The notes: generated from the letters alone by a model not told the origin. A stretch of DNA of 20,169 bases from Micavibrio sp. (GCA_030824805.1 JAPJRC010000041.1:1-20169); one strand, 5' to 3'. Numbered from the stretch's first letter, positions 4,819-12,567 are shown. Numbers and translations: made by a program.

Positions 4819-7590
4819 TTATTCAACCAGCTTGTTCCACCAGCCCTTTTTCTTCTTTTCGGGTGCCTGGTTTACAGTCTCGTACTCGCGCGGTGCGGGC
4901 GGTGCTTCCGGTGCCGCGCTGCGTGCTGCGGTGCTTGCTGCCACCACCTGGATCGGCGGCTGTACATGCACTTGGGCTTCCGTGTGCGGCGCCTCGGAAG
5001 GTTGCAGCAATGTCTCGCCCTGATCGTCGCGGAACTGGTTGTTGTCGTTGCCGTTACGATCGCGGTTGCGGTCTCCGCCACGTCCGCGTCCACCGCGACG
5101 ACCGCGACGGCGGCCATTGCCCTCACGGTTGCCACGATTGTCGTCACGCCCTTCTTCAGGATCGCGCTCGGCACGGTTACCGATGGAATCGTCACCGTCT
5201 TCGTCTGTTTCTTCGATACGGTTACCATCGGTATCACCGAATTCGCGCGCTTCACCGTTCTGCTCGCCCTGATCGCGATCACGTCCGCGGCGGTTGCGTC
5301 CACCGCGACGACCACGACGGCGGCGACCTTCACGCTCACCGCGGTTCTCGCGCTCTTCAGAAGATTCGGCGGAAGATTGTTCGCCGCCTTCTTCTTCAAT
5401 TTCTTCTTCCGGCAGATCTTCCAGATCATCCATGGCCACGCTGCGGATACCTTCCAGAGGTTTCGGCGCAACGGCGCGGGATGCCGCTTCAAGTTTGTAA
5501 TGCGAGGTGGACATTGTATCGTCCGTCTCGATCAGAACGGTAAAGCCATAACGCTGTTCGATATCGTTCAAAAGCTTGCGCTTATGGTTCATGATATAAA
5601 GCGCAACGGATGTCGCCATCGTCAGCGTGATTTCATTGGCCTTGCCGCGTATGCCTTCGTTCTCCAGCGCACGGATGATAGAGATGGCCGAGAAATCGAG
5701 CGTTTTAACGCGTCCCGTACCCGCGCAATGCGCACAGACTTCCTGCTGCGCTTCCGCGAGAGACGGATTCATACGCTGGCGGGAAAGTTCAAGCAAACCG
5801 AAGGATGAAATGCGGCCAACCTGGATACGTGCGCGGTCGTTCGAGAGCGCATCGCGAAGGCGTTGCTCAACCTTGCGGTTGTTGCGGCGGTCTTCCATAT
5901 CGATAAAGTCGATAACGATCAAACCGCCAAGGTCGCGCAGGCGAAGCTGTCTTGCCACTTCGTCGGCGGCTTCGAGGTTGGTCTTCAGCGCCGTGTCTTC
6001 AATATGGCGCTCTTTCGTGGCACGGCCGGAGTTAACGTCGACCGAGACCAAGGCTTCGGTCGGGTTGATAACCAGGTAACCGCCGGATTTCAGGTTAACG
6101 GTCGGCTCGCCCATTTCGGCAATCTGGTTCTCCACACCGAATTTGTGGAACATCGGCACGCGCGTATTCTTGTATTCCTGTACCTTCTTCGCGTGCGAAG
6201 GCATCAGCATCTTCATGAACTCGCGGGCGTTCCTGAAGCCTTCTTCGCCCGAAACATAAACGTCTTCGATGTCGCGGGAATAAAGATCGCGGATTGCACG
6301 CTTGATCAGGTTGCCTTCTTCATAGATCAGGGCAGGTGCCGTGGATTTCAGCGTGTGCTCGCGGATTGTGTTCCAAAGGCGCGTCAGATAATCGAGGTCG
6401 CGTTTGATCTCGACTTTCGTGCGCGTGACGCCGGCGGTGCGCAGAATGACGGACATGCCTTCCGGAACGGACAGGTCATCCAGCATTTCTTTCATGCGCT
6501 TGCGGTCTTTGAACGAGGCGATCTTACGGGATACGCCGCCGCCGCGCGGTGAGTTGGGCATCAGGACGCAGTAACGGCCCGGCATAGACAGATATGTCGT
6601 AACGGCCGCGCCTTTGTTGCCGCGCTCTTCCTTGCTGACCTGGATCAGCATGATCTGGCCGCGTTTGATAACTTCCTGGATTTTGTAATTGCGCTTCAGG
6701 TTGAAGCGGAACGGACGGTCGCTGTCGACGCCGTCGCCGCCCAGCGTGTCAACGGAATGGTCGTCGCGTTCGCCATGACGGCCACGGCCACCGTTGCGGC
6801 CACGGCCTCTGCCACGACCACGCCCGCGACCACGATCGCGGCCACCACGACCACGGCGGCCTTCGCGGTTGTCGCCGCCCTCAGCCTGATGTTCAGAGCC
6901 TTCTTCACCTTCGGCAAAGGATTCCTCGTCTTCGTCCGACTCGTCGTCCGTTTCATCCGTCTCCGGCACATCGTCAGGAGACAAAACTTCGTCTTCCGGA
7001 TCGGGCATCAGGGCTGGACCGCGCAAGACATCAGCCGGTGCGTCCATAGCCATCGGCGGTTGGTATTCTTCTTCCTCGTCGTCTTCCGACGCCTCGGGTG
7101 TAACTTCTTCGCTGTCGTCCTCGGCCTCTTCGGACTCATCATCGATCAAAGGCTGGTCTTCACCGCCCACTTCGACAACGGCTTCGAGTTCCTCTTCTTC
7201 CTCATCCTCTTCGGGTTCGGTAACGTTGCCGCCTTCGGCTTGCGCAGCCCGCTCTTCGATGGCCGCGTCCAGCTGCTCCATTTCCTCGTCATGCTCTTCG
7301 AGCTCGGCCTGCTGTGCGGCTATAAGCGCATCACGGTCTGCGACGGGGATACGGTAGTAATCGGGGTGAATCTCCGAGAACGGCAGGAAGCCGTGACGGT
7401 TTCCGCCGAAATTGACGAAGGCCGCCTGCAGCGACGGCTCTACACGGGTGACTTTCGCGAGAAAGACGGACCCTTTGAGTTGTTTTCTGACTTTGCTTTC
7501 GTAGTCGTATTCGACCAGACGATTGCCATCGACGACGGCAACCCGCGTCTCTTCTGAATGGGTTGCGTCGATCAACATGGTCTTAGGCAT
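4819..7590 (-). CDS. rne: Ribonuclease E
   Basis: This is the 923-residue endonuclease that starts mRNA decay and rRNA/tRNA processing and scaffolds the degradosome. The S1 domain begins at about 36 (QLKGSVFLAKVTRVEPSLQA) and is interrupted from about 92 to 290 by an acidic Glu/Asp-rich region and an RG repeat block (about 242-272), resuming at FRFNLKRNYKIQEVIKRG. The catalytic aspartates are D518 (VSVDVNSGRAT) and D561 (VIDFIDMED), with the Zn-link CAHC at 619-622. The C-terminal scaffold (about 700-923) alternates acidic and RG-rich blocks and ends EKKKKGWWNKLVE; in Caulobacter a C-terminal GWW motif binds PNPase. The start is supported by GGAGG 8 nt upstream. The leader appears long, as is usual for autoregulated rne genes. 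RNase G is excluded by the length and scaffold. Confidence 0.97.
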   Translation of the reverse strand: MPKTMLIDATHSEETRVAVVDGNRLVEYDYESKVRKQLKGSVFLAKVTRVEPSLQAAFVNFGGNRHGFLPFSEIHPDYYRIPVADRDALIAAQQAELEEHDEEMEQLDAAIEERAAQAEGGNVTEPEEDEEEEELEAVVEVGGEDQPLIDDESEEAEDDSEEVTPEASEDDEEEEYQPPMAMDAPADVLRGPALMPDPEDEVLSPDDVPETDETDDESDEDEESFAEGEEGSEHQAEGGDNREGRRGRGGRDRGRGRGRGRGRGRNGGRGRHGERDDHSVDTLGGDGVDSDRPFRFNLKRNYKIQEVIKRGQIMLIQVSKEERGNKGAAVTTYLSMPGRYCVLMPNSPRGGGVSRKIASFKDRKRMKEMLDDLSVPEGMSVILRTAGVTRTKVEIKRDLDYLTRLWNTIREHTLKSTAPALIYEEGNLIKRAIRDLYSRDIEDVYVSGEEGFRNAREFMKMLMPSHAKKVQEYKNTRVPMFHKFGVENQIAEMGEPTVNLKSGGYLVINPTEALVSVDVNSGRATKERHIEDTALKTNLEAADEVARQLRLRDLGGLIVIDFIDMEDRRNNRKVEQRLRDALSNDRARIQVGRISSFGLLELSRQRMNPSLAEAQQEVCAHCAGTGRVKTLDFSAISIIRALENEGIRGKANEITLTMATSVALYIMNHKRKLLNDIEQRYGFTVLIETDDTMSTSHYKLEAASRAVAPKPLEGIRSVAMDDLEDLPEEEIEEEGGEQSSAESSEERENRGEREGRRRRGRRGGRNRRGRDRDQGEQNGEAREFGDTDGNRIEETDEDGDDSIGNRAERDPEEGRDDNRGNREGNGRRRGRRGGRGRGGDRNRDRNGNDNNQFRDDQGETLLQPSEAPHTEAQVHVQPPIQVVAASTAARSAAPEAPPAPREYETVNQAPEKKKKGWWNKLVE

Positions 7591-7930
7591 GGAATATCCT
7601 CCAAGCGCGCGCGGCCCTAATAACCCTCAAGCGACAAGGAAGGTGACAGGCGCGATGCGCCATAAAAATTGACTGAAGATAGACCTGATCCCGGTCTTGC
7701 GGTGTAACGGTGTGCCAACCGAATTGTCTGGTCGGCCCCTTTCTTCGCGTTCATCGCCGGCACAATGCCAAGGCGGGAGGACCTATCTTGTAATCCGTTA
7801 CAGCCAGCGAAACCTTTTAAAATCAAATGATTAGTAACAACTGCATGGCCGCGACGGGTCGCTTGAGAAAGACATTACACAGAAGGAGGTTAAGATACAA
7901 TGTATAAAAACAATTACATAATTTATAGCA
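7591..7930 (-). promoter_or_regulatory. Putative long RNase E leader with extended -10 promoter
   Basis: No credible gene lies between 7591 and 7899. On the minus strand TGCTATAAA (7930-7922) fits an extended -10 box, putting the start near 7915 and giving a leader of about 325 nt before the rne ATG at 7590. The leader contains a 7-bp hairpin with one G-U pair (7714-7720 with 7730-7736), smaller stems, and near its 5' end ACCTCCTT (7890-7883), which matches the anti-Shine-Dalgarno end of 16S rRNA. Its CCTCC could pair with the rne GGAGG at 7602-7598. RNase E leaders are known targets of autoregulation in enterobacteria; that this one is used so is inference. Confidence 0.4.
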
Positions 7931-7938
7931 GCGGATAG
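7882..7938 (+). CDS. Possible 12-residue leader peptide with consensus ribosome-binding site
   Basis: AAGGAGGT at 7883-7890, a full match to the consensus Shine-Dalgarno, is followed 9 nt later by an ATG at 7900 that opens 12 codons (MYKNNYIIYSSG) to a TAG at 7936-7938. The peptide is rich in Tyr, Asn and Ile. It points toward the amidase, whose start is 187 nt further on. I see no attenuator with a T-run after it. The same bases read on the other strand are an anti-Shine-Dalgarno-like segment of the RNase E leader, so the strong match may instead serve that RNA, or be chance. Confidence 0.25.
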
Positions 7939-8065
7939 ATTAGGCCTACAGCCTCTAAATTTATATTTCATATTTATCTAAGGTTCCGGGAAAACCTGTT
8001 CTAAATTCCAAGCCTTTTTATTCCGGTTTTTAAAACGCGATGATCCGACGGTCCATAATCACCCG

Positions 8066-8093
8066 TTGCAAACCCGATATATCGCTGTATCCT
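8066..8093 (+). promoter_or_regulatory. Sigma-70-like promoter for the amidase
   Basis: TTGCAA (8066-8071) and TATCCT (8088-8093) are separated by 16 nt. A start near 8100 would give a leader of about 25 nt before the GTG at 8125. Position and box quality both fit, but other A/T-rich stretches nearby (7940-8040) could also be promoters. Confidence 0.5.
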
Positions 8094-8124
8094 GAACCAC
8101 GAATAAAGTTTACGGAATCAACTT

Positions 8125-9408
8125 GTGACGCGTTTTTCAGCCCTCTTTTTCTCCTTTTTGCTGCTTTTTACGGTTTTGCTGCCAAACGCCAGCAACGCCG
8201 CCGATCTGAGCGTGAATTCGCTTCGTTTCGGAATGGAAGGATCCGGCACGCGCATCGTCCTCGACCTGTCAAACCGCGCCGATTTTCGCGCGTTTGTGCT
8301 TCAAAACCCGTCCCGTCTCGTAATAGACCTGCCAGCCTTTGATTGGCGCGCCGGAGCGCCCAAGCCGCCAGCAGGAAGCTTGGCAGGTGCCATCCGAAAT
8401 GGAGAGTTGCAGCCAGGTATTTCAAGGATTGTCATTGATCTGAAGAATCCTGCCACTTTGAAAAGTGCTTTTTTTCTGCCGTCCGGACCCAGCATTTCGG
8501 ACCGTGTCGTAATCGACATAGAGCGCGTTTCCGCCGGTTTCGACTTCTCCAAGGAAAGAATGTTCGGATCGCTGAACACAAGCCCGCCTGTTATAGGCTC
8601 GAATCCACCGCCCGCGAAGACGAAAGAGGCCTTTGCCACGAGCCCCTTCAAGCCCCTTCCCCGTGACGAGGATCAGGCTGCGCCTGCCCCTGCCACCAAA
8701 AGCAACAAAGGTCCAAAGCCCATGATCGTCATCGACGCGGGACATGGCGGACAGGACCCCGGGGCGCTTGGCGCTGGCGGCGCGAAGGAAAAGAACGTAA
8801 CGCTCGCCGTTGCCCAGGAACTTAAAAAGCAGCTGGAAGCCACGGGCCGCTACCGTGTCCACCTTACCCGTTCGAATGATGTGTTTATAAAATTGCAGGA
8901 CCGTGTTGCCATCGGGCGTAAAAAGGGTGCGGATCTGTTCATTTCCCTGCACGCTGATTCCATCGACAAACCCGGTGTAAGCGGCGCATCCATTTACACG
9001 CTTTCCAATAAAGCGTCGGATGCACAAACCGCCAAACTCGCCGCACGCGAAAACCAGGCCGACCTGATCGCGGGCGTCGATCTCTCGCATGAAGACAAGG
9101 AAGTCGCCAATATACTTATCGATCTGGCGATGCGCGATACCATGAACCAGTCAAAATTCTTTGCAAACACCGTGGTCAAACAAGCGCAACGCAACGGAAT
9201 CAAGATGCTTGAAAAACCACACCGCTTCGCCGGTTTCGCGGTGTTGAAGGCACCGGATGTTCCCTCCGTGCTCATCGAGATGGGGTTTATGTCTAATAAA
9301 AGCGAGGTAAGCCAACTTACCTCTCCCGCGCACCGCCAGAAAATCGCACGCACCATCACCTCGGGTATCGATAGCTATTTTGCCAAGGTCCAGAAAAGCG
9401 GCCAATAG
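8125..9408 (+). CDS. N-acetylmuramoyl-L-alanine amidase, AmiC-like (AMIN + Amidase_3)
   Basis: A 427-residue periplasmic zinc amidase that cleaves the lactyl-Ala bond of peptidoglycan, usually at the septum for daughter-cell separation. A Sec signal peptide covers about 1-25 (LFTVLLPNASNA). An AMIN domain spans about 28-135 and targets peptidoglycan. A Pro/Lys-rich linker (about 150-198) leads to the catalytic domain. Zinc ligands are H207 (DAGHGGQDPGA), E222 (KEKNVTL) and H276 (SLHAD), and the catalytic Glu is E385 (VLIEMGFMSN). The insertion about 305-350, rich in acidic helix residues, matches the autoinhibitory helix of EnvC/NlpD-activated amidases. The start is a GTG at 8125, chosen because it begins the signal peptide. 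It is divergent from rne and appears monocistronic. AmiA and AmiC cannot be told apart beyond the presence of AMIN. Confidence 0.95.
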   Translation: MTRFSALFFSFLLLFTVLLPNASNAADLSVNSLRFGMEGSGTRIVLDLSNRADFRAFVLQNPSRLVIDLPAFDWRAGAPKPPAGSLAGAIRNGELQPGISRIVIDLKNPATLKSAFFLPSGPSISDRVVIDIERVSAGFDFSKERMFGSLNTSPPVIGSNPPPAKTKEAFATSPFKPLPRDEDQAAPAPATKSNKGPKPMIVIDAGHGGQDPGALGAGGAKEKNVTLAVAQELKKQLEATGRYRVHLTRSNDVFIKLQDRVAIGRKKGADLFISLHADSIDKPGVSGASIYTLSNKASDAQTAKLAARENQADLIAGVDLSHEDKEVANILIDLAMRDTMNQSKFFANTVVKQAQRNGIKMLEKPHRFAGFAVLKAPDVPSVLIEMGFMSNKSEVSQLTSPAHRQKIARTITSGIDSYFAKVQKSGQ

Positions 9409-9462
9409 TGTGACAAAAAAGCAAAAGGGTTTGAAAACCTTTAAAAATATTTAAAAGGGGGG

Positions 9463-9510
9463 TTTTAAGGGTGGTTTTCGTGTTGTATAACGACTGGGAT
9501 TTACCAGTTG
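9463..9510 (+). promoter_or_regulatory. Possible promoter and 5' hairpin for the small lipoprotein
   Basis: TATAAC at 9486-9491 with TTTAAG 16 nt upstream (9464-9469) could start transcription near 9498. Overlapping this is a 7-bp hairpin with one G-T pair (CGACTGG 9491-9497 and CCAGTTG 9504-9510, 6-nt loop). The leader would be about 77 nt. The -35 match is poor. Confidence 0.35.
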
Positions 9511-9574
9511 CGGGAAGATTGAAAACTTTCCAAGATGGTCAACTCGATTTTTCTAGCAAATGAGGAAATATAAA

Positions 9575-9772
9575 ATGACGAAACTTCTGATGAATGTACT
9601 GGTTCTGGCTTCCGTTGTTGGCGTTGCTGCTTGCTCCTCCACGGGCGGCGCAAACACCGATGAAACGCTGACGCAAGCTCCTTACGCTGAAGAGCGCACG
9701 GTTGGTAACGCTCCGGCACAAGAAACCGTTCAGTCCGCTGAGCCGGTATTCGAAAGCAAACAAGTTAAGTAA
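9575..9772 (+). CDS. Small outer-membrane-type lipoprotein, unknown function
   Basis: The 65-residue precursor begins MTKLLMNVLVLASVVGVAAC, a lipoprotein signal peptide with lipobox VAAC (Cys20). The mature peptide is 46 residues, acidic and disordered-looking (SSTGGANTDETLTQAPY), and ends SKQVK with a C-terminal lysine. Residue 2 after the Cys is Ser, not Asp, so Lol sorting to the outer membrane is expected. A GAGG 9 nt before the ATG at 9575 favours that start over the in-frame ATG at 9560. A strong terminator follows, so it is a one-gene unit and could be highly expressed. No family is recognised. The size and C-terminal Lys recall Braun's lipoprotein, but there is no heptad-repeat coiled coil, so this is only a loose analogy. 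Confidence 0.85.
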   Translation: MTKLLMNVLVLASVVGVAACSSTGGANTDETLTQAPYAEERTVGNAPAQETVQSAEPVFESKQVK

Positions 9773-9800
9773 TTAACTTGCCTTTGCAGGCAAAGATTTA

Positions 9801-9836
9801 GGCTGTCTGTGCATTCACAGACAGCCTTTTCTTTTT
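9801..9836 (+). terminator. Strong rho-independent terminator after the lipoprotein
   Basis: A perfect 11-bp stem (GGCTGTCTGTG 9801-9811, CACAGACAGCC 9816-9826) with loop CATT is followed by TTTTCTTTTT. Two smaller inverted repeats precede it (AAGTTA/TAACTT about 9764-9781, partly in the stop region, and TTGCC/GGCAA 9778-9793), giving the gene a structured 3' end. Confidence 0.92.
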
Positions 9837-9860
9837 GACGGAATAAGGGGATACTTAGGT

Positions 9861-10157
9861 ATGAACTGGAAAACATTTGCTCTGCGTTTTACCGGGCTTA
9901 TCGCTATCGCACTGGCTGCGGGCCCGCTTTATGCCCTTACCATGAATCTGCTGCTCCTTACCGGGCAGATACCCCAGGAATTGATGGACAAGGCCTACGG
10001 GAATACGCTTACGATAAAATGCGTTTATATCTGGCTTGGATGTTTGTTGCTCGGCTTCGGGGCGATATTTCTGAAAGAAAGCTGGCGCTATGCACTGTAT
10101 TTCAGCCCGCTCTACGCGCCCGCGCTGTTCGCGGTGATATACACAATCCTGCAATAA
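9861..10157 (+). CDS. Small integral membrane protein, unknown function
   Basis: The frame encodes 98 residues with three hydrophobic segments: about 7-35 (FTGLIAIALAAGPLYALTMN), about 52-70 (CVYIWLGCLLLGFGAIFL) and about 77-97 (ALYFSPLYAPALFAVIYTIL). The first two are separated by a polar stretch with PQELMDKAYGNT. It has no motif that I can tie to a function. The ATG at 9861 has AAGGGG about 11 nt upstream. It lies between two terminators, so it is probably its own unit unless the upstream terminator leaks. Its even codon use and the fit between terminators support a real gene. Confidence 0.75.
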   Translation: MNWKTFALRFTGLIAIALAAGPLYALTMNLLLLTGQIPQELMDKAYGNTLTIKCVYIWLGCLLLGFGAIFLKESWRYALYFSPLYAPALFAVIYTILQ

Positions 10158-10190
10158 AAAAAGCCGCCCATCACAGGCGGCTTTTATTTT
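10154..10190. terminator. Bidirectional terminator between convergent genes
   Basis: A 6-bp G+C stem (GCCGCC 10163-10168, GGCGGC 10176-10181) with a 7-nt loop is flanked by an A run (10155-10162, one early T) on the left and TTTTATTTTTTT on the right. It serves the membrane protein gene on the plus strand and the L,D-transpeptidase on the minus strand. Confidence 0.9.
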
Positions 10191-10201
10191 TTTCACTACG
10201 G

Positions 10202-11338
10202 CTACTGGTTTATGCTGCGGGTAACGGTCTCTGTGGTCGTAACCACTTTTACTTCTGTTACCTTACCCTTGGATTTACCGTAAACGGCCTCTTTCTTGGC
10301 TTCCTTGGCAGCAGCGGCGGCCTTCACTTCGGCCTTTTTCTTGGCGAGAGCGGCGTCGTCATCCGCTTTGGCTGCGTTAAGTTGCTCTTCCATCTCATCG
10401 ATAACATGCACGCCTTTGGCGCCTTTGCGGTCAAGGACAGGCACCGGATAACCGCGATGTTCGCGCACAGCTTTGCGCACGGCTTCCCAGTCGATCTTGT
10501 CCGCGTAACCGCCGGCCTTGCGTGTAATACGCTTCATGTCCTCGGTCGTGATTTCATAGCTCATCAACTGGCCGTCCGTTTCAACGCGCAGCGATTGTTC
10601 CTGCGTGGGAGAAACCTCGACATACATCTTGTCGTCGATCCAGCCCACTTTCACAGGCTGGTCAACGGATGTGACCTTCGTACCGACTGGCACGCGGTTA
10701 TAAATATCCTTGATGCTTTCAGGATACATACGGATACAGCCCGACGATGCGCGGCGTCCGATAGCGTAAGGCTTGTTCGTGCCATGGATACGCATTTCCG
10801 GCCAGCCGAGGTAAAGCGCATGCGTGCCGAGAGGATTGTCCGGTCCGGGCGGATAGAATTCTTTCAGTTCAGGATCTTCCTTACGCATACGGGCTGTCGG
10901 ACGCCAGGTCGGGCCAACTTTTTTACCCTGAATGGTCGTCGATCCCACCGGTGTGTTCAAACCTTCACGGCCCGGGCTTATCGAATACACGATAGGCGCC
11001 TGTCCTGGCTTCTCAAACAAATAGAGTTTCATTTCCGCAAGGTTGAGGACGATGCCTTCACGCGGTGCATCCGGCAAAATGGTCTGTGTTGGAAGAACAA
11101 CGCGTGCGCCTTCACCGGGGATCCATGGATCCAGCGTCGGGTTGGCCGCTCGCATTTCGACAAAGCCAAGACCGTGTTTGCGGGCCAGGTGTACCAGCGT
11201 GTCTTCATACTTGGCGCGATAGACAATGGTCTTGCCGACATAGTCTTTTTCATACGTCGATGCAGCACCGGCCGGAACCGAAAGCGCGATCATCGCCGTT
11301 GCCAGAAGGGGAAGGAATTTTGCAGGCTTTTTGATCAT
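10202..11338 (-). CDS. L,D-transpeptidase (YkuD/ErfK-YbiS type)
   Basis: A 378-residue periplasmic cysteine transpeptidase that makes 3-3 peptidoglycan cross-links or anchors proteins to meso-diaminopimelate. A Sec signal peptide covers about 1-26 (LLATAMIALSVPAGA). A LysM-like segment follows (about 36-85: YRAKYEDTLVHLARKHG, VEMRAANP, VVLP), then the YkuD domain with NLAEMKLYLF, the HGT at 185-187 and the catalytic SSGCIRM (Cys201). A C-terminal extension of about 130 residues ends in a Lys/Ala/Glu-rich helix and a Thr-rich tail (TTTETVTRS). A TTG at 11347 would extend it by three codons, but the ATG at 11338 directly precedes the signal peptide. That ATG is 1 nt after the icd TGA, so translation is probably coupled to icd. 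Architecture matches YbiS/YcfS-type enzymes. Confidence 0.93.
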   Translation of the reverse strand: MIKKPAKFLPLLATAMIALSVPAGAASTYEKDYVGKTIVYRAKYEDTLVHLARKHGLGFVEMRAANPTLDPWIPGEGARVVLPTQTILPDAPREGIVLNLAEMKLYLFEKPGQAPIVYSISPGREGLNTPVGSTTIQGKKVGPTWRPTARMRKEDPELKEFYPPGPDNPLGTHALYLGWPEMRIHGTNKPYAIGRRASSGCIRMYPESIKDIYNRVPVGTKVTSVDQPVKVGWIDDKMYVEVSPTQEQSLRVETDGQLMSYEITTEDMKRITRKAGGYADKIDWEAVRKAVREHRGYPVPVLDRKGAKGVHVIDEMEEQLNAAKADDDAALAKKKAEVKAAAAAKEAKKEAVYGKSKGKVTEVKVVTTTETVTRSINQ

Positions 11339-11339
11339 A

Positions 11340-12554
11340 TCAACCAAATTTCTCTTTCAAATTTTGCGCGACCTTGTCCATAAATGCGCCTGTTGTCAAG
11401 AACGCCTGATCGGGGCCGATCAGAAGCGCAAGGTCCTTGGTCATAAAGCCCGATTCCACAGTATCGACGCAAGCCTTTTCGAGGCTTTCCGCGAATTTTA
11501 CCAGAGCAGTGTTGCCGTCAAACTTCCCTCTGTATTTAAGCCCTTGAGTCCATGCGAAAATCGATGCGATCGGGTTGGTCGAGGTCTCCTTCCCTTTCTG
11601 GTGTTCGCGGTAATGGCGGGTCACCGTACCGTGCGCGGCCTCGGCTTCGACGGTCTGGCCGTCCGGTGTCAGAAGGACGGAAGTCATCAGGCCCAGCGAG
11701 CCATACCCTTGTGCCACCACGTCGGACTGGACGTCACCGTCATAATTTTTACAGGCCCAGACAAAACCGCCATTCGATTTGATAGCAAACGCCACCATAT
11801 CGTCGATCAAGCGGTGTTCGTACCACAGCTTGTTTTTCTCGAACTCGGCCTTGAACTCCTCGTCGTAGACTTTCTGGAAGATGTCCATGAACTTGCCGTC
11901 ATAGGCCTTCAGGATCGTATTCTTGGTCGACATGTAAACCGGGTATCCACGTTGCAGGCCGTAATTGAAGCAGGAGCGCGCAAAACCCGTGATGCTCTCA
12001 TCAACATTGTACATGCCCATGGCAACACCCGGACCTTTGAAATCAAACACTTCGAACGTTTGCTTTTCGCCGCCGTCCTTGGGTTCGTATACAAGTGTAA
12101 GCTTACCAGCACCAGGAATCTTCAGATCGGTTGCCTTGTACTGGTCGCCGAACGCATGACGGCCGACCACCATGGGCTTTTCCCAGCCCGGAACATATTT
12201 AGGCACGTTTTTGCAAACGATTGGTTCGCGGAACACGGTGCCGTCCAGAATATTGCGGATCGTGCCGTTGGGGGACTTCCACATTTTTTTGAGGTTGAAT
12301 TCTTTTACGCGCGCTTCGTCCGGTGTAATGGTCGCGCACTTGATGCCGACGCGGTGTTCCTTGATGGCGTTGGCAGCGTCGATCGTAACCTGATCATCCG
12401 TTTTGTCGCGGTTTTCGATGCCCAGATCGAAATATTTCAGGTCGATATCCAGATACGGCAGGATCAGCTTTTCCTTGATCATCGACCATATAATACGGGT
12501 CATTTCGTCCCCATCGATTTCTACCACGGGATTGTCGACTTTGATCTTGGCCAT
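11340..12554 (-). CDS. icd: NADP-dependent isocitrate dehydrogenase, homodimeric eukaryote-like type
   Basis: The TCA-cycle enzyme of 404 residues oxidises isocitrate to 2-oxoglutarate and CO2, reducing NADP+. Substrate motifs are SPNGTIRN (94-101), R109 and GRHAFGDQYKATD (131-143). R132 aligns in both motif and number with R132 of human IDH1. Metal-binding aspartates lie in LIDDM (249-253) and KNYDGDVQSD (269-278), and NADP+ contacts in EAEAAHGTVTRHYR (303-316). This is the homodimeric subfamily common in alphaproteobacteria and eukaryotes, not the E. coli type. The ATG at 12554 has a good AAAGGAG about 10 nt upstream; the AAAG of that site is part of a 9-bp inverted repeat. The L,D-transpeptidase follows after 1 nt. 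Confidence 0.98.
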   Translation of the reverse strand: MAKIKVDNPVVEIDGDEMTRIIWSMIKEKLILPYLDIDLKYFDLGIENRDKTDDQVTIDAANAIKEHRVGIKCATITPDEARVKEFNLKKMWKSPNGTIRNILDGTVFREPIVCKNVPKYVPGWEKPMVVGRHAFGDQYKATDLKIPGAGKLTLVYEPKDGGEKQTFEVFDFKGPGVAMGMYNVDESITGFARSCFNYGLQRGYPVYMSTKNTILKAYDGKFMDIFQKVYDEEFKAEFEKNKLWYEHRLIDDMVAFAIKSNGGFVWACKNYDGDVQSDVVAQGYGSLGLMTSVLLTPDGQTVEAEAAHGTVTRHYREHQKGKETSTNPIASIFAWTQGLKYRGKFDGNTALVKFAESLEKACVDTVESGFMTKDLALLIGPDQAFLTTGAFMDKVAQNLKEKFG

Positions 12555-12567
12555 ATGCGGGAATCTC

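Noticed and set aside
5040..5340. Short repetitive DNA (CCACCGCGACGACC-like units) as a possible repeat array or CRISPR
   Set aside because: The repeats are in frame with Arg-Gly codons of RNase E, with no unique spacers between regular repeats.
4863..7557. Several plus-strand frames across RNase E, including Arg/Pro- and Ala/Thr-rich ones
   Set aside because: They are mirror readings of the acidic and RG-repeat blocks; low complexity keeps all frames open.
7617..7826. Minus-strand frame of 69 codons in the spacer upstream of RNase E
   Set aside because: No ribosome-binding site, no protein-like features, and it lies where a long rne leader is expected.
9425..9465. A/T-rich inverted repeats after the amidase stop as a terminator
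   Set aside because: The stems (AAAGG/CCTTT and CCTTTAAA/TTTAAAAGG) are weak, overlap each other and have no T-run after them.
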